Origin: Akkermansiaceae bacterium UBA1518
Lineage (GTDB): Bacteria > Verrucomicrobiota > Verrucomicrobiia > Verrucomicrobiales > Akkermansiaceae
Reading direction: 5' to 3'
Length of the DNA stretch: 25,752 nucleotides
NCBI GenBank assembly: GCA_002323895.1
Contig: DCQM01000042.1
Location: forward strand, 1-25,752
Shown piece by piece: positions 1 through 10,400 of the stretch (its first letter is position 1; every line of letters starts with the position of its first letter). The notes beneath the pieces are model-generated. The model ran no database searches. It was given only the letters and a program-made list of their open reading frames with translations, and was not told the DNA's origin. The translations under genes and the position numbers were made by a program.

Positions 1-3000
1 TACCCATTGCCGCCAAAGCATTTACTGGTAACGCTGGGTTTCTCGAAGATTTCGGAAACGAATGCCGCTCGGCAAGAGCAATCCATCGTCGGCTAGGCTA
101 CTACAGAAAAGATCATGAATGGCGTAAATCCGATACTGTTACGATTGATGTTCAGAAAGGGCTTACTCTCAAAAACTATTGGGTGGTCAACAAAATCGAT
201 CATGACCGCACCTTGGCAATGGAGTTAAGTAGCAACAGATCGATGGTTCCACAACTTCTTGAAGGCCAGCCTCTCGCTGAAGGAAACCAGTATTCATTTA
301 CAGTAAAGCAGCCTGATCTCCCGACCTTGGATTCACCAAGAGTAGAAGAACTTAAGGCTGAAACAAATGGCAAGCAGGTTCTCGTTTCTTGGTCCATTCC
401 AAAGACTGCTTCGCCCCAGTATCAAATCAAAATTGAGATCTTTAATAATTCAAAATGCTTCGGAAAACCGGTCGTAATTCACGAGGAACGCATGCCAGTT
501 ACGCGTCACGCCCTGATAGATGTCAAAGTTAAGAACCCCACCGTGCGCTTCTCAATGACTGATATTTTTGATCATTCCATCGAGCCTCTTGTCATCAAGG
601 CCGCTTCTGCGACTCCACCCAACCAATCCATCAGCTTACCAACTGCACCTGGGCTCAAGTATGAACTCTGGCACAAAGAAGAAGATCGCCACGTTAATGT
701 CATCTACCCTCCTAGCGAGAAAGCAGAGCAAAGTCGAAATGAACGACATTATTGGCTTTCGCTTGATGAAATCGAGAGCGGTCGCCTCATTCAACAAGGG
801 ATCTGTAATGGCTTTGATCTCGATCTGAGGGGCAAACGCCGGGAAGGATACGCTTTTCGTTTTCGTGGTTTATTACGAGCTCCAGAGTCGGGATTTTACC
901 TTATCAGAATGAAAGGCACCGATGGATACCGAATTCGCATTGACCAAAAAGAGACTCTTCTTTGGGATGGCTTACATGGGCCCGAGGATAAAGTTACTGG
1001 ATTACACCTCGCAAAGGGCCATCACCACCTCGCTATTGATTATTTTGTAGACCGGAATAAACCCTTTTTTCAGCTCGAATGGCAGGGCCCGGGAATTCCT
1101 CGCCAGGAAATCCCCTCAGCTCTTTTGCTACACGAGGCTGGAGACGCTCTCCCTGAGGTGAAAGTCGTTGTTAGGGCCGACGATGATGGGGGCATCAAAG
1201 CAACCGTAAAAGCCGAACCCAATGGGCGTAAAATTGAACGTATTCTTTTTTACTTTGACGAGATGCAAATCAGTTCAAGTAAAGGAACGACCCTCATCTA
1301 TGACGGAGTGCTACCCGGCGGCAACCACCATGTTTGGGCTCGTCTTTTTTATGATGGAAATCACACGATCGATACTGATCCTGTTCCCATTTCCGTTGCG
1401 ATTAAGAAACCATCTGGCTGGAACCTAGGAATCGCCGGAGAATCAGATTCAACTTACAATCTTCTCCAGCACTCTGATCGCTCTTTTTCCTTTGTTGGAG
1501 AGGGTGAATACGTAGTGCATCGCCCCGTGACAGGTGACTTCATCTTGACTTGCAAAATTGATCAAATGGCGGGATTACAGGGAGAACCTGTAAATGGAGA
1601 TTCCTGGGTGGGGCTGACTGTCCGCGAGCATCCCGAGAAGAATAATTATGGCTGGGGACGTGAATTCGGAATCATGCAAGTTGCCCAAAACGGCTTGCGC
1701 ACTAGTCCCGATCACGGTGATGGAGCCGGAACACGGCAGAGCTATCAGCGGTTACCTGATGGTCATCGTTGGCTACGAATCACCCGTGAAAAAAACGTCT
1801 GGACCGCTTGGAGTTCCGCCGATGGCGCAACTTGGTCCTTCGGCGCTCGCCACTTTAAAAAGCTCCCAGCAACAGTTGGTGCAGGGATCGTATTCCGAGC
1901 TCTTCCACAAGACGCTCAGATGTATTTCCGGGCATCAGTTTCAAATCTCACTCTAGAGTCCGGAACCTCTCTTAACTCAACGGCCAAGCCCCTTGCAGCG
2001 ACTGGAACCAGCTCCTCGCAATTGACAGGGTTGGCAGTAGCACCATCTGACCCCAATATTATTGTCGTTAGGACAAGCCACGAAGGTCTCTTGCGTTCCA
2101 CGGATGGCGGAAAAACATGGGCCCCTGCGAATGGTCATCTTCAAGGAGCCTCAAATGCAGTGCGGAGTGTTGCGATCCATCCGACTAATCCACTAATCAT
2201 GCTCAGAGCGTCTGGACGGGCTGATTCCAAAGGAAATTTTAAGGGAGGGCTCGATCGCACCAATGATGGTGGCAAGACTTGGAACCGTTTGCTTTTCAAA
2301 GGTGATTTTGACGCTCTTGGGCCATCCGCTCTCTGTGGAGAAATTCTCGTTTTTTTACCAATGGACCCAAAAATAATTTTTGTCGGTTGCGAAACACGCG
2401 GACTTTTCCGAAGCGACGATGGCGGCGACACATGGGCCTCATTAGGCCAGAAGGGCCATCGCATCACCGCGATCCATGCCAATCCCTACTTTCAAAATCA
2501 ATTTGGACAAACCGTTATTGAAACGGTCACCTGCCCTGACCATTTCATGTCTCTGTTGGGACGGGGTGATCCGGTCTTCACCACTCAATCTAATGAGGCT
2601 TCTATTCACGTTTCGCACGACAATGGAAAAACGTTCCAAGAAGCGTCCAGCCGTTCCGACTTGGGATACTACAACATTCTCTCTCTTCGCTGCAGCCCTC
2701 ACCATTGGCTGTATGGAACTTCTCACGGACTTCTCTATACCTTTTCGCAGGGGCGAGACAGTTACCTCTATTCAACTTCTCTAGAGGTAGATTCACTCAG
2801 ACCATTCACCGCTTTAGCTGGTAGTATTGCAGGAACACAATTGTGTTCCCGCAAGTTTGTCAGCGCCATCAACCCAGCAAAGCCGGGATACCTCTCTCGG
2901 TGTGACCTTGGCGGAGACGTGTGGGCCTGGACTATCAGTCAACAAGACGAAGCATCAGCCACTATCGCAATGGCAGCAGCTGATTCCACGGAATCGTCTT

Positions 3001-3089
3001 CGGGAGAATCTTGGTGGATTCTAGAATCAAATGGTCTATTTCGAACCGATGACAGTGGCATCACCAAACATAAGATACTCAAGCCCTGA
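1..3089 (+). CDS. Secreted multidomain PA14 / LamG-like / Asp-box protein, 5'-truncated by window edge
   Basis: The frame is open from the first complete codon at position 3 with no stop, so the N-terminus and signal peptide lie outside the window and the GTG at 183 is probably internal; 1028 residues are visible. The first ~60 residues (GFLEDFG, then YYRKDHEW) recall the end of a DUF3472-type domain, from memory only. Then follow an FN3-like segment (about nt 320-600), a PA14-like domain (about 650-1130, with GFYLIRMKGTDGYRIRID and a conserved W near 1080), an Ig-like strand-rich segment (1150-1410), a DUF1349/concanavalin-like domain (1420-1950), and a propeller region with four Asp-box motifs of SxDGGxTW type (about 2091-2130, 2252-2285, 2401-2436, 2607-2640). 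Asp-boxes mark sialidase/BNR folds, but no sialidase FRIP or arginine triad is evident, so enzymatic sialidase activity is not claimed. A surface glycan-binding or glycan-processing role is inferred. Confidence 0.85.
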   Translation, partial: PIAAKAFTGNAGFLEDFGNECRSARAIHRRLGYYRKDHEWRKSDTVTIDVQKGLTLKNYWVVNKIDHDRTLAMELSSNRSMVPQLLEGQPLAEGNQYSFTVKQPDLPTLDSPRVEELKAETNGKQVLVSWSIPKTASPQYQIKIEIFNNSKCFGKPVVIHEERMPVTRHALIDVKVKNPTVRFSMTDIFDHSIEPLVIKAASATPPNQSISLPTAPGLKYELWHKEEDRHVNVIYPPSEKAEQSRNERHYWLSLDEIESGRLIQQGICNGFDLDLRGKRREGYAFRFRGLLRAPESGFYLIRMKGTDGYRIRIDQKETLLWDGLHGPEDKVTGLHLAKGHHHLAIDYFVDRNKPFFQLEWQGPGIPRQEIPSALLLHEAGDALPEVKVVVRADDDGGIKATVKAEPNGRKIERILFYFDEMQISSSKGTTLIYDGVLPGGNHHVWARLFYDGNHTIDTDPVPISVAIKKPSGWNLGIAGESDSTYNLLQHSDRSFSFVGEGEYVVHRPVTGDFILTCKIDQMAGLQGEPVNGDSWVGLTVREHPEKNNYGWGREFGIMQVAQNGLRTSPDHGDGAGTRQSYQRLPDGHRWLRITREKNVWTAWSSADGATWSFGARHFKKLPATVGAGIVFRALPQDAQMYFRASVSNLTLESGTSLNSTAKPLAATGTSSSQLTGLAVAPSDPNIIVVRTSHEGLLRSTDGGKTWAPANGHLQGASNAVRSVAIHPTNPLIMLRASGRADSKGNFKGGLDRTNDGGKTWNRLLFKGDFDALGPSALCGEILVFLPMDPKIIFVGCETRGLFRSDDGGDTWASLGQKGHRITAIHANPYFQNQFGQTVIETVTCPDHFMSLLGRGDPVFTTQSNEASIHVSHDNGKTFQEASSRSDLGYYNILSLRCSPHHWLYGTSHGLLYTFSQGRDSYLYSTSLEVDSLRPFTALAGSIAGTQLCSRKFVSAINPAKPGYLSRCDLGGDVWAWTISQQDEASATIAMAAADSTESSSGESWWILESNGLFRTDDSGITKHKILKP

Positions 3090-3256
3090 AGCTAACAATC
3101 TATCGTCCTCAACTCTTTTTTCTTTCCCTTCTAGTCTTATCAAAAGCGACTACCAATCTCTCCAGACTTAAATCATAAGCTGAAGGTGTCCCAGCCGGCA
3201 GACTATTTCGCTATTTTAGGTCAGAGCACGCCGAAATTACTGGCAGCAGTCAAAAA

Positions 3257-4555
3257 CTAAATGGTCCAACCTTCTAAGGTTGCAGTGCTATCGCCAATTC
3301 GGTCAGCTTTGACGCCCATCGCTTTCGCGATTGAAAGCCACAAGTTTGCGATAGGAGTCCCTGGTGAGTGTCGATCGTGACGGTTGGTTTCAAAAAGACC
3401 GCCACCACTTCCAGCAATCAAAGTAGGCAGATTATTACAAGTGTGGTGCATTCCACTTCCAAGACCCGAGCCCATGACGAACATCATGTTATCTAAAAGA
3501 GTACCCTCTCCCTCTTCGATGGAATCCATCTTGGTGGCAAGATGAGCAAATTGTTCCATGTGAAAAAGATCAAGTTTTTCGAGATCACGAAGAACCTCTT
3601 CTTTATTCTGATTGTGAGTCCAGCCATGATGACGAATCGGTTTTTCAAAGATACCATGAAACATAAGCGGGCTATCCCATCGCTCGGGAGCCACCATCAT
3701 ACTAGCAACACGGGTGAGATCGGTTTGGAGGGCTAAAATCATCAAATCCCCCATCACTTGAATATATTCATCACGCCGCATTGTCGTCCATAATTTACCC
3801 GGCTCACTTAATTCAAGATCTCGAATATCGTCTTGTCGTTTGGAAATCCGTTCGATTTGTTGTTCGACGGTTCGTATTGATTCTAAGTATTCCTCTAATT
3901 TATCCTGATCAAGCCGCCCAAGTTTCGGCTGGAGGTCCTTAGCATCTTCCCGAATAAGATCTAAAACACTTGCGTTAGCTTGATGCTCTCGAACCGAAAA
4001 AAGACGATTAAAAACTAAACGAGGATCCTTTAGAGAACGTGCGACATGACCATGTCCATACCATGAGATATTGTCGAAATAGACGGATTCTCGATTGTCG
4101 GTATAACTGTTGCAGGAAAGTTCTAGGGACCGAAACGCGGTAGCCTTGCCTGCAACATCAGCAACAACTTGATCGATGGTACGTTTAAGCGGGTAGCCAG
4201 CTGGAGAGAGTTCATCTGGCCTAGCCGTACTGAGATAGCAGGTTCCAGCCTGAGCGTGTCCATCAGTTCCAGGAACCTTGATTCGATCAAGATTAGTATG
4301 AAGTGAAATCTTCTGCCGAATACCCTCGAGAGGCTGAAGGGTGGGGCTAAGCTCAAAATTAATCCCAGTCGAAGAAGGGTGCCATGCTTTTTGAGCAACT
4401 CCATTGGGCGTGTAAAAAAAAGCTAACCGCTTTGGGTGAATGACTTCGCTCTTAGTCTTTGCCTGCATCACTTCAAGAAGTGGAAGAGCTAAAGCAGCCC
4501 CATATCCCTTCAGGAAAGTACGACGCGGAAGAGTTCTGTTTTTAAGGATATTCAC
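3257..4555 (-). CDS. DUF1552 family Tat-exported protein
   Basis: A 432-residue protein that matches the DUF1552 family (PF07586) of Planctomycetota and Verrucomicrobiota. The N-terminus carries a twin-arginine signal (RRTFLKG at residues 11-17, then a hydrophobic run ALALPLLEV), so export in folded form via Tat is expected. Typical family features are AFFYTPNGV near residue 46, the early LHTNLD segment, and the late MFVMGSGLGSGMHHTCNNLP block near residue 358. The start is GTG at 4555; no closer ATG precedes the Tat motif. It lies 11 nt downstream of the DUF1592 gene on the same strand, the usual partner order, so the two are almost certainly one transcript. The biochemical function of DUF1552 is not established; a role alongside the DUF1592 surface cytochrome is inferred from constant co-occurrence. 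Confidence 0.93.
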   Translation of the reverse strand: MNILKNRTLPRRTFLKGYGAALALPLLEVMQAKTKSEVIHPKRLAFFYTPNGVAQKAWHPSSTGINFELSPTLQPLEGIRQKISLHTNLDRIKVPGTDGHAQAGTCYLSTARPDELSPAGYPLKRTIDQVVADVAGKATAFRSLELSCNSYTDNRESVYFDNISWYGHGHVARSLKDPRLVFNRLFSVREHQANASVLDLIREDAKDLQPKLGRLDQDKLEEYLESIRTVEQQIERISKRQDDIRDLELSEPGKLWTTMRRDEYIQVMGDLMILALQTDLTRVASMMVAPERWDSPLMFHGIFEKPIRHHGWTHNQNKEEVLRDLEKLDLFHMEQFAHLATKMDSIEEGEGTLLDNMMFVMGSGLGSGMHHTCNNLPTLIAGSGGGLFETNRHDRHSPGTPIANLWLSIAKAMGVKADRIGDSTATLEGWTI

Positions 4556-4566
4556 TTTGGTAATCT

Positions 4567-7236
4567 CTAATTGCTTTTATTTCGGAAGGGGTGGCTCATG
4601 GCGACCTCTAAAATTAAGGTTGAAAATCGGCCATGATCCTCCATCGCTTTTCCAGTGATGCGATCAACTGCGAGCTTGTCTGTCACCTTTAATTCGCGAC
4701 CTAAGGCATAGGATAGAAGATGCTCACTGAATCCTCGAATGAACTTCTCTGGTCGAGCAAGGATCGCATCTTTAAATCCTACGATGTTTTTAAATTCAAT
4801 TTCGCCAAAAAGTTTTCCACTTGCATCAACTGGGAGACCGCCTGCGTAATCATCCCGCCAACGCCCAACCGCATCGTAATTCTCAAGAGCGAAGCCCATA
4901 GGATCAATCTTGGCATGGCAACTAGCGCATGTTTGGTCCGAAGCGTGTTGTTTAAGACGGTCGCGAATTGTAAGCCCTGATGCCGCAATAGCGGCATCAT
5001 CTTCCTCAATCTCTGGCACAAGATCGGGAGGCGGAGGCGGAGGATCATTGAAAATGACCGTGGCAGCCCAAGCCCCCCTTTTAATGGGACTGGTTCGTAA
5101 GGGGGTAGAAGTCATCGTTAGGACAGCCGCGGTGCTGAGAACCCCCCCTTCCTTCCGTGTTGTTAAAGCCCTACGACTGAAGGTTTGTGAAGTCGTGTTA
5201 AATCGATTGCGATTTCCTTTCGTTCCAAAGGGGCTTTGTGGATTAGCATACCAAGACTGCAGTTCATCAGAGCGATAGGAATAATTACTATCAATCAAGA
5301 GCATTATCGAACGGTCCTCCACCTGAATGCTCTCGAACAAGAGAAGGGGTTCGACCATTGTCTGAAGACCAAACTTCCATTGCTCACAGCCAATCCGTGC
5401 ATAATATTCTCCGAAGCGATCAAAGTCGGGCACTGCTGTCACAAGTTGATCGAGACGCAACCACTGGCGTGCAAAATTCTCAGAGAGAGCTCGGCTACGC
5501 CGATCAAGAAGCATTCGACGAATTTCTCTTTTGAGAATATCGGGTTTCCTAAGCTGCCCTTTTTGAGCCACAGAAATCAGTGCTTCGTCAGGAAGACTAC
5601 TCCAGAGGAAGAGAGCCAAACGCTGAGCTAATTCGTAATCAGACAGCGGAATTTTCTTAGAGGCCTCTGATTTTTCTTCAACCACATAAAGAAACTTTGG
5701 CGAAGCTAGAGTTGCCGCAACGACATTTTTAAGTGCTCGAGAATGAGATGAAGTCTTTTGTTTTTCCGACTCATAATAGTTGGCGTAACGATTCAAGGTG
5801 ATTTCAGTGACAGGCCTTCGGAAAGCTCTGCCTAGAAACGGACGCAACTTTTCCTTAATTGGGATGTCATCTTCCTTGAAGAAGGTATCTGCTAACTTGG
5901 TGTAAGAATCAAAGTTTGGGCTATCGACGATTGATCGTCCAAGTTTGAGCAAGCTTTCTAGTAGAATCGTTGAGGTACTTAGTTGTTCACCTTGGTTATT
6001 GAAGCCATGTTCGGCTTGCAGATCGATCGCGAATGGATTTACGCCTTTCAGGATTTGTCGTTCAACTTGGTTCTTTCCCAGCGTTCGATTACTCACGCGC
6101 ACGCTCCTTGGCATAACGCCAGAAGCAGGGTTAAAGTGATTGCTCCCACGGATCGACTTCTCAGGAAGAGGATAAATATCACCCCGAAGTTGCAGGAGAT
6201 CACGAACCGCGTTGTTATATTCATAACGGTTAAACCGCCTCATCACAACCGGCTCTAGAATCGTGTTTTTTTCAGCGTATTCATCTACAATCCTGTTGAA
6301 AAAATCGGAAATTTTTTTCCTTTCCCCGGCACTGGGTTGCTCGCTTTTTTCGGGAGGCATTTCACCGAAACTCACTGCTTCAGCACCCAGTCGAGAAGTT
6401 TCAACCTGCTGAGAAAACTTCGCTCGGGATCCCATCTCTCTCAAATTCACCTTCCCTTCCACCTTCTTTCCTGCTCCGTGGCACTCATAGCAATACTTTT
6501 GGAGTAAGGGTTGGACTTCCTCAAAGGAAATGGAGTCATTAATTGGAGGGGGAGAAGACCTTACTTCTTTTATCGGCTTCTTGGGCTCCAAATTCTTGGC
6601 AACGAGATAATCGACCCCCATAAGATACCCAGTCTTACGAAAGGGATGTGCTTTTACATTAGCCCCAGAAAGAACGAATTCCAAACGCTGGTCCCCAGCT
6701 GCAAGATTGAATTCTCCAAGATCTATTAGCTTGCTGACTTCCACCTTATTTGCATAAAGGTCGATACTTTTGAGAACCGGTTTGCCGTTCAAGTTAATGG
6801 TAAAAACACCGTAATCGGGTGCCTTTGTAAGCACTATGGTGATCTGATGCTTACCCGCTTGTGGAATCCTAAAACTTGTTTTCATGGATTCACCTATCTT
6901 TCCGTCCCAAAGCAGATGAGATCCACCACTCCACTGAGGGCCAAAATTAGCCATATCCTGAATTCGCGATCTCCCTTCTATCGCTAAGGATTCGCCCTCC
7001 CATTTCTCCGCCTCCCCTTCTGCGACCGACTGTTCACTCCGAATGGTATGATAGTCAAATTGGGCGGTAAGGGTTTCTTGTGCCATCACTAATGAAGGGA
7101 GAAATCGCAAACTGATAAGAGACACCCAGAACTTACATCGCACTTTCCATTTGAGACCAAATAGTCTGCGCGCTTTCCAGTATCGCACCCAACTTATTTT
7201 GGATTTTTTCGGGGGAAGGGAATCAGTTTTCTTCAT
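4567..7236 (-). CDS. DUF1587/1595/1592/1588/1585 cytochrome c-like secreted protein with N-terminal carbohydrate-binding-like domain
   Basis: About 889 residues. A basic N-terminus leads into a weak hydrophobic segment (about 36-52, ending VMAQ), probably a signal peptide or anchor. Residues ~60-215 form a beta-rich, carbohydrate-binding-like domain (GKHQITIVLTKAPDYG, then LNGKPV). A planctomycete-type cytochrome c domain follows, with CYECH at 249-253 and GEMPP near 291 as a likely distal Met ligand. Then come DUF1587 (RRFNRYEYNNAVRDLL near 333), DUF1595 (~462-525), DUF1592 (LSDYELAQRLALFLWSSLP near 531), DUF1588 (TSPIKRGAWA to a second heme-like motif CASCH at 770-774) and DUF1585 (to the C-terminus). 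The first codon may be GTG 7239, but the adjacent ATG at 7236 is preferred. It is the upstream gene of the DUF1552 pair. Function is not proven; surface electron transfer or oxidative attack on a substrate is inferred from the two CxxCH sites. Confidence 0.93.
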   Translation of the reverse strand: MKKTDSLPPKKSKISWVRYWKARRLFGLKWKVRCKFWVSLISLRFLPSLVMAQETLTAQFDYHTIRSEQSVAEGEAEKWEGESLAIEGRSRIQDMANFGPQWSGGSHLLWDGKIGESMKTSFRIPQAGKHQITIVLTKAPDYGVFTINLNGKPVLKSIDLYANKVEVSKLIDLGEFNLAAGDQRLEFVLSGANVKAHPFRKTGYLMGVDYLVAKNLEPKKPIKEVRSSPPPINDSISFEEVQPLLQKYCYECHGAGKKVEGKVNLREMGSRAKFSQQVETSRLGAEAVSFGEMPPEKSEQPSAGERKKISDFFNRIVDEYAEKNTILEPVVMRRFNRYEYNNAVRDLLQLRGDIYPLPEKSIRGSNHFNPASGVMPRSVRVSNRTLGKNQVERQILKGVNPFAIDLQAEHGFNNQGEQLSTSTILLESLLKLGRSIVDSPNFDSYTKLADTFFKEDDIPIKEKLRPFLGRAFRRPVTEITLNRYANYYESEKQKTSSHSRALKNVVAATLASPKFLYVVEEKSEASKKIPLSDYELAQRLALFLWSSLPDEALISVAQKGQLRKPDILKREIRRMLLDRRSRALSENFARQWLRLDQLVTAVPDFDRFGEYYARIGCEQWKFGLQTMVEPLLLFESIQVEDRSIMLLIDSNYSYRSDELQSWYANPQSPFGTKGNRNRFNTTSQTFSRRALTTRKEGGVLSTAAVLTMTSTPLRTSPIKRGAWAATVIFNDPPPPPPDLVPEIEEDDAAIAASGLTIRDRLKQHASDQTCASCHAKIDPMGFALENYDAVGRWRDDYAGGLPVDASGKLFGEIEFKNIVGFKDAILARPEKFIRGFSEHLLSYALGRELKVTDKLAVDRITGKAMEDHGRFSTLILEVAMSHPFRNKSN

Positions 7237-7278
7237 CACTCGAAGAGGCTTGGTGACGGCGCGACCTCACGTCTAAAT

Positions 7279-7298
7279 AGACCATAGCTTTACGGTCT
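7279..7298 (-). other. Hairpin between the PVC heme gene and the DUF1592 gene
   Basis: Two 8-nt arms (AGACCATA at 7279-7286 and TACGGTCT at 7291-7298 on the plus strand) flank a 4-nt loop. In minus-strand RNA all eight positions pair, one as G-U; on the plus strand that position is an A-C mismatch, so the structure suits minus-strand transcripts. A run of seven A on the plus strand (U in the transcript) lies just upstream of the hairpin in transcription order, and only a short AUUUAG follows it, so it is not a canonical Rho-independent terminator. It sits about 40 nt before the DUF1592 start codon, so it is either a weak terminator of the upstream gene or a 5'-leader structure. Confidence 0.35.
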
Positions 7299-7424
7299 CA
7301 AAAAAACGTTTATATCAGACAGCTCATCTTTTCCATCATGATCAATTAATCTCAGAGCCGAAAAGACCACCCTACTCCCAATAACTCCGAATAGTTTGTC
7401 GACCCAAATTTTTTCCGCATCTCG

Positions 7425-10400
7425 TTACTTCGTAATTGGTTGAGAGATTCGGAGATAGGCGAAAAGGTTTCGAAGGGCAGCGTCATCCAGGCCATTAAGA
7501 AGTCCAGGAGGCATTAGACTTCGACCAGCGGGCTTAAGAGAAATAATTTTTTTGCGTGGAATAGTGATGTCAGCACCATCGAAGCCCCGCAGGACGATAC
7601 TGTTAGTATCTTCATCGGAAAGAAAGCCACTCAGGAGCCGTTTATCGTTAGTCGTCACAACGACATTTTCATAGCCTTCTCGAATCTCTGCATCTGGCTC
7701 AAGGATACTTACCAACATTGTGCTCAAGTCGTCCCTTTGGTAGCGGGTCAAATCAGGCCCGATTGCTCCACCTTTAAAAAAGAGCTTGTGGCAGCTGGCG
7801 CAGCGCACCATGAAAATGGACTCTCCAGCGTATGGATCTCCCGGTTGGACAGAAAGAATTTTTTCTAAGGCATCTAACTGGAGAGACGGATTTTTCTCTT
7901 CGACATCAGGAAATTTTTCGTGAACCAGATCATTGATTTTGGAATTATCGTGGAGGACAAGACGGGCCAAAAGATCCCGATCAAAATCGTCGGGTGGAAT
8001 ATCATTTGGTCCAACGGCTTGCAAAAGAGTTAAAGCCCAGACGGGCCTAGAAGAGAGGAGATTGAGAATGGCGGAATGAAATTCTGGAGAGGACTTCGCG
8101 TAAAAACTCACGAGAGTTTCTCCAATCTCCTTATCGTCATAATTTTGTAAGGCGACTATTGCGTCTCGATTAAGAGATGGGGCATCCACCGAGATTGCGA
8201 GAGCGAGAAGCTTCTTCCAAACCTCAGCATTACCTTGGTAGGTTCCAAAAGCTCTGATTACTGCGAGCCGGTCTGCAGAAGTGGCCTGCGAATTAGAAAG
8301 CAGCTTGGTGCCTTCTTCCAGAGCTTGCACCTCTCCTCGCCGTATACGCATCGAGAGAGAAGGGCGACCCAATCTCGAATTCAGCTCGTCGGGAAGAACT
8401 GGAATTGTCCTTCCCTCAAATGCTTTTTCAAAACCTCCCATCAAGGCTGCGCGCGCAGCCAGATCCGGCGCGAGTTCCAGAAGGCGCGCGCAACAAAGAA
8501 AATCGCCTCGGGTCCCCGCTTCTGCAAAGCGGCGCATTAGGCGAGGCGCAATATGATTTAGAAAGAAAGGTGATGCCCACAGCTTAGGATTAGTAAAAAC
8601 TTCCAAGACAGCCTCAGCTTGGTCCTTGCAGTAAGCCTCCACCACATGCCACGCCATCAGCGGAATAAAAGGATCCTGAAGATGATGAGGCCGCTCAATG
8701 ATTTCCTTAGCAAGCGCAAGTCCTTGTGCGTATTCAAGGCAACCTGCCGTCGAGAGGATCTGACACTGAACCTCGGCATTTGTTTCCCTCCTAGCAAGCT
8801 TCAGGATTTGATTAAAAAGTTCAGGCTCAAGTTTCCCATCATCGCCGGAAAGCCTTATAATCCAAGCCCGCACCATCGGAACCGGATGTGCAAGGAGCTG
8901 GATTGATATTTTCGGCTCAAGTTCCCCCATTTGGTGGAGAGTCCAAAGTGCCTCTAACGCTGGATGAGGACTCTTTTGATTGAGGAGGTTTTTTAATTGC
9001 GGGACAATGGTCGGATCCGCCCGTTCACCCAGCAACCGAACAGCAGTTTGTCGGTGCCAAAGATTGTCATGATTGAGGAACCTGACTAATTCTTTCGATG
9101 TCTTCACTTCCAAGTTCCGGTCTCGGATCAACGACTCCTTTTTACCCCGTAATCGATAAATACGTCCGCTATCAGGATCAATCTGACCTTGGTAATTTTG
9201 TCCGTGGGCAATGTATTGTTCACGAAAATCTGAAATAATCACACCACCACAAGGGGCATTTGCTAGGTAAACTGGTCGGAAGGTGAGATCCTTGCTTCGA
9301 AGAGGAAATCCCATGTCAGAAGTTTTAAAAGTGCTGCCCAACACACTCCGGCTTGAGGTGATGAGATAGTGGTGTAGCGGATCAACACTAAGCAAAGTCC
9401 CTTGCAACCGGGCGGGAAGAGCTGGGGCATCAACAAAAATCCCTAAATGAGAAAAACGTGGAACTGGATTGGTGCTTGCCATCATTGAGAGTTCCCCAAA
9501 AGCAAACGGATTTGGAGGAGGGCCAAACTTCCCAGGATTCTTTCCCTGCTTCAAATATTGTCCGTTTTGCACGAAGTGTACGCCCCGAGTTTCGCTCCCA
9601 TTGTGGCCACTAAAAAGCCGGCCTTCGGCATCGAAACTAAGCCCGAAGATATTACCTCCGCCATCAGCGAAGACTTCAAATTTTTTGGAAGAAGGATGAT
9701 AGCGCCAAACAAGGGGACCTTCATTGTAAATCGGTGGATCATCAAATCCAGGTCGAGTTACCCTACTAGTGGTCGTGCTGCCCTGACCACCGTAAAGCCA
9801 TCCATCAGGCCCCCAAGTGAGACCGTTAGCCACGCTGTGAGTATCTTCAAGCCCGAATCCCGTAAGTCGAATCTCAGGATCTCCATCAGGAATGTCATCA
9901 CCATTTTTATCTTGGTAAAATAAGAGATATGGAGTGTGCATGACCCAAATACCACCCCAGCCCCGCACGACAGAATTGGCCATATTGAGCCCTTCAAAAA
10001 CATTTTTGCCTGTCTCATAAGTACCGTCACCGTCGCGATCTTCGTGCACGCTTATAATGTCTACTCCTCGGTCATGATGGGGCGGCGCGGGAGGAATACG
10101 ATTATACTTCGAACGATAATACTGGTCCCGCCCGGTCATCTCGAGACCTGCTGGATAGGGATACTGTCGATATTGAGCGACCCATAAGCGGCCTCGGGCA
10201 TCAAAACTGAAGTGTGTTGGCTGAGCAATTTCTGGCTCGCTCAGTAAGCCCTCGACAGCAAGATCGTCATCGGTCTCCAATAGGAGTAAATCTTTCCCGG
10301 GAGGAATCTGTCGACCACGGATAGGGTTAATTGTGCGAGCCAGAGGACGGCTTGAGAGCTTAAATTGACTCCCTAAATAGGCGGCAAATTCCGGCTTCTC

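Noticed and set aside
4910..5631. Two plus-strand open frames (122 and 131 codons) within the DUF1592 gene
   Set aside because: They are antisense to conserved DUF1588/DUF1592 coding sequence, with no recognisable motif; the poly-Gly stretch is the complement of the poly-Pro DPPPPPPD.
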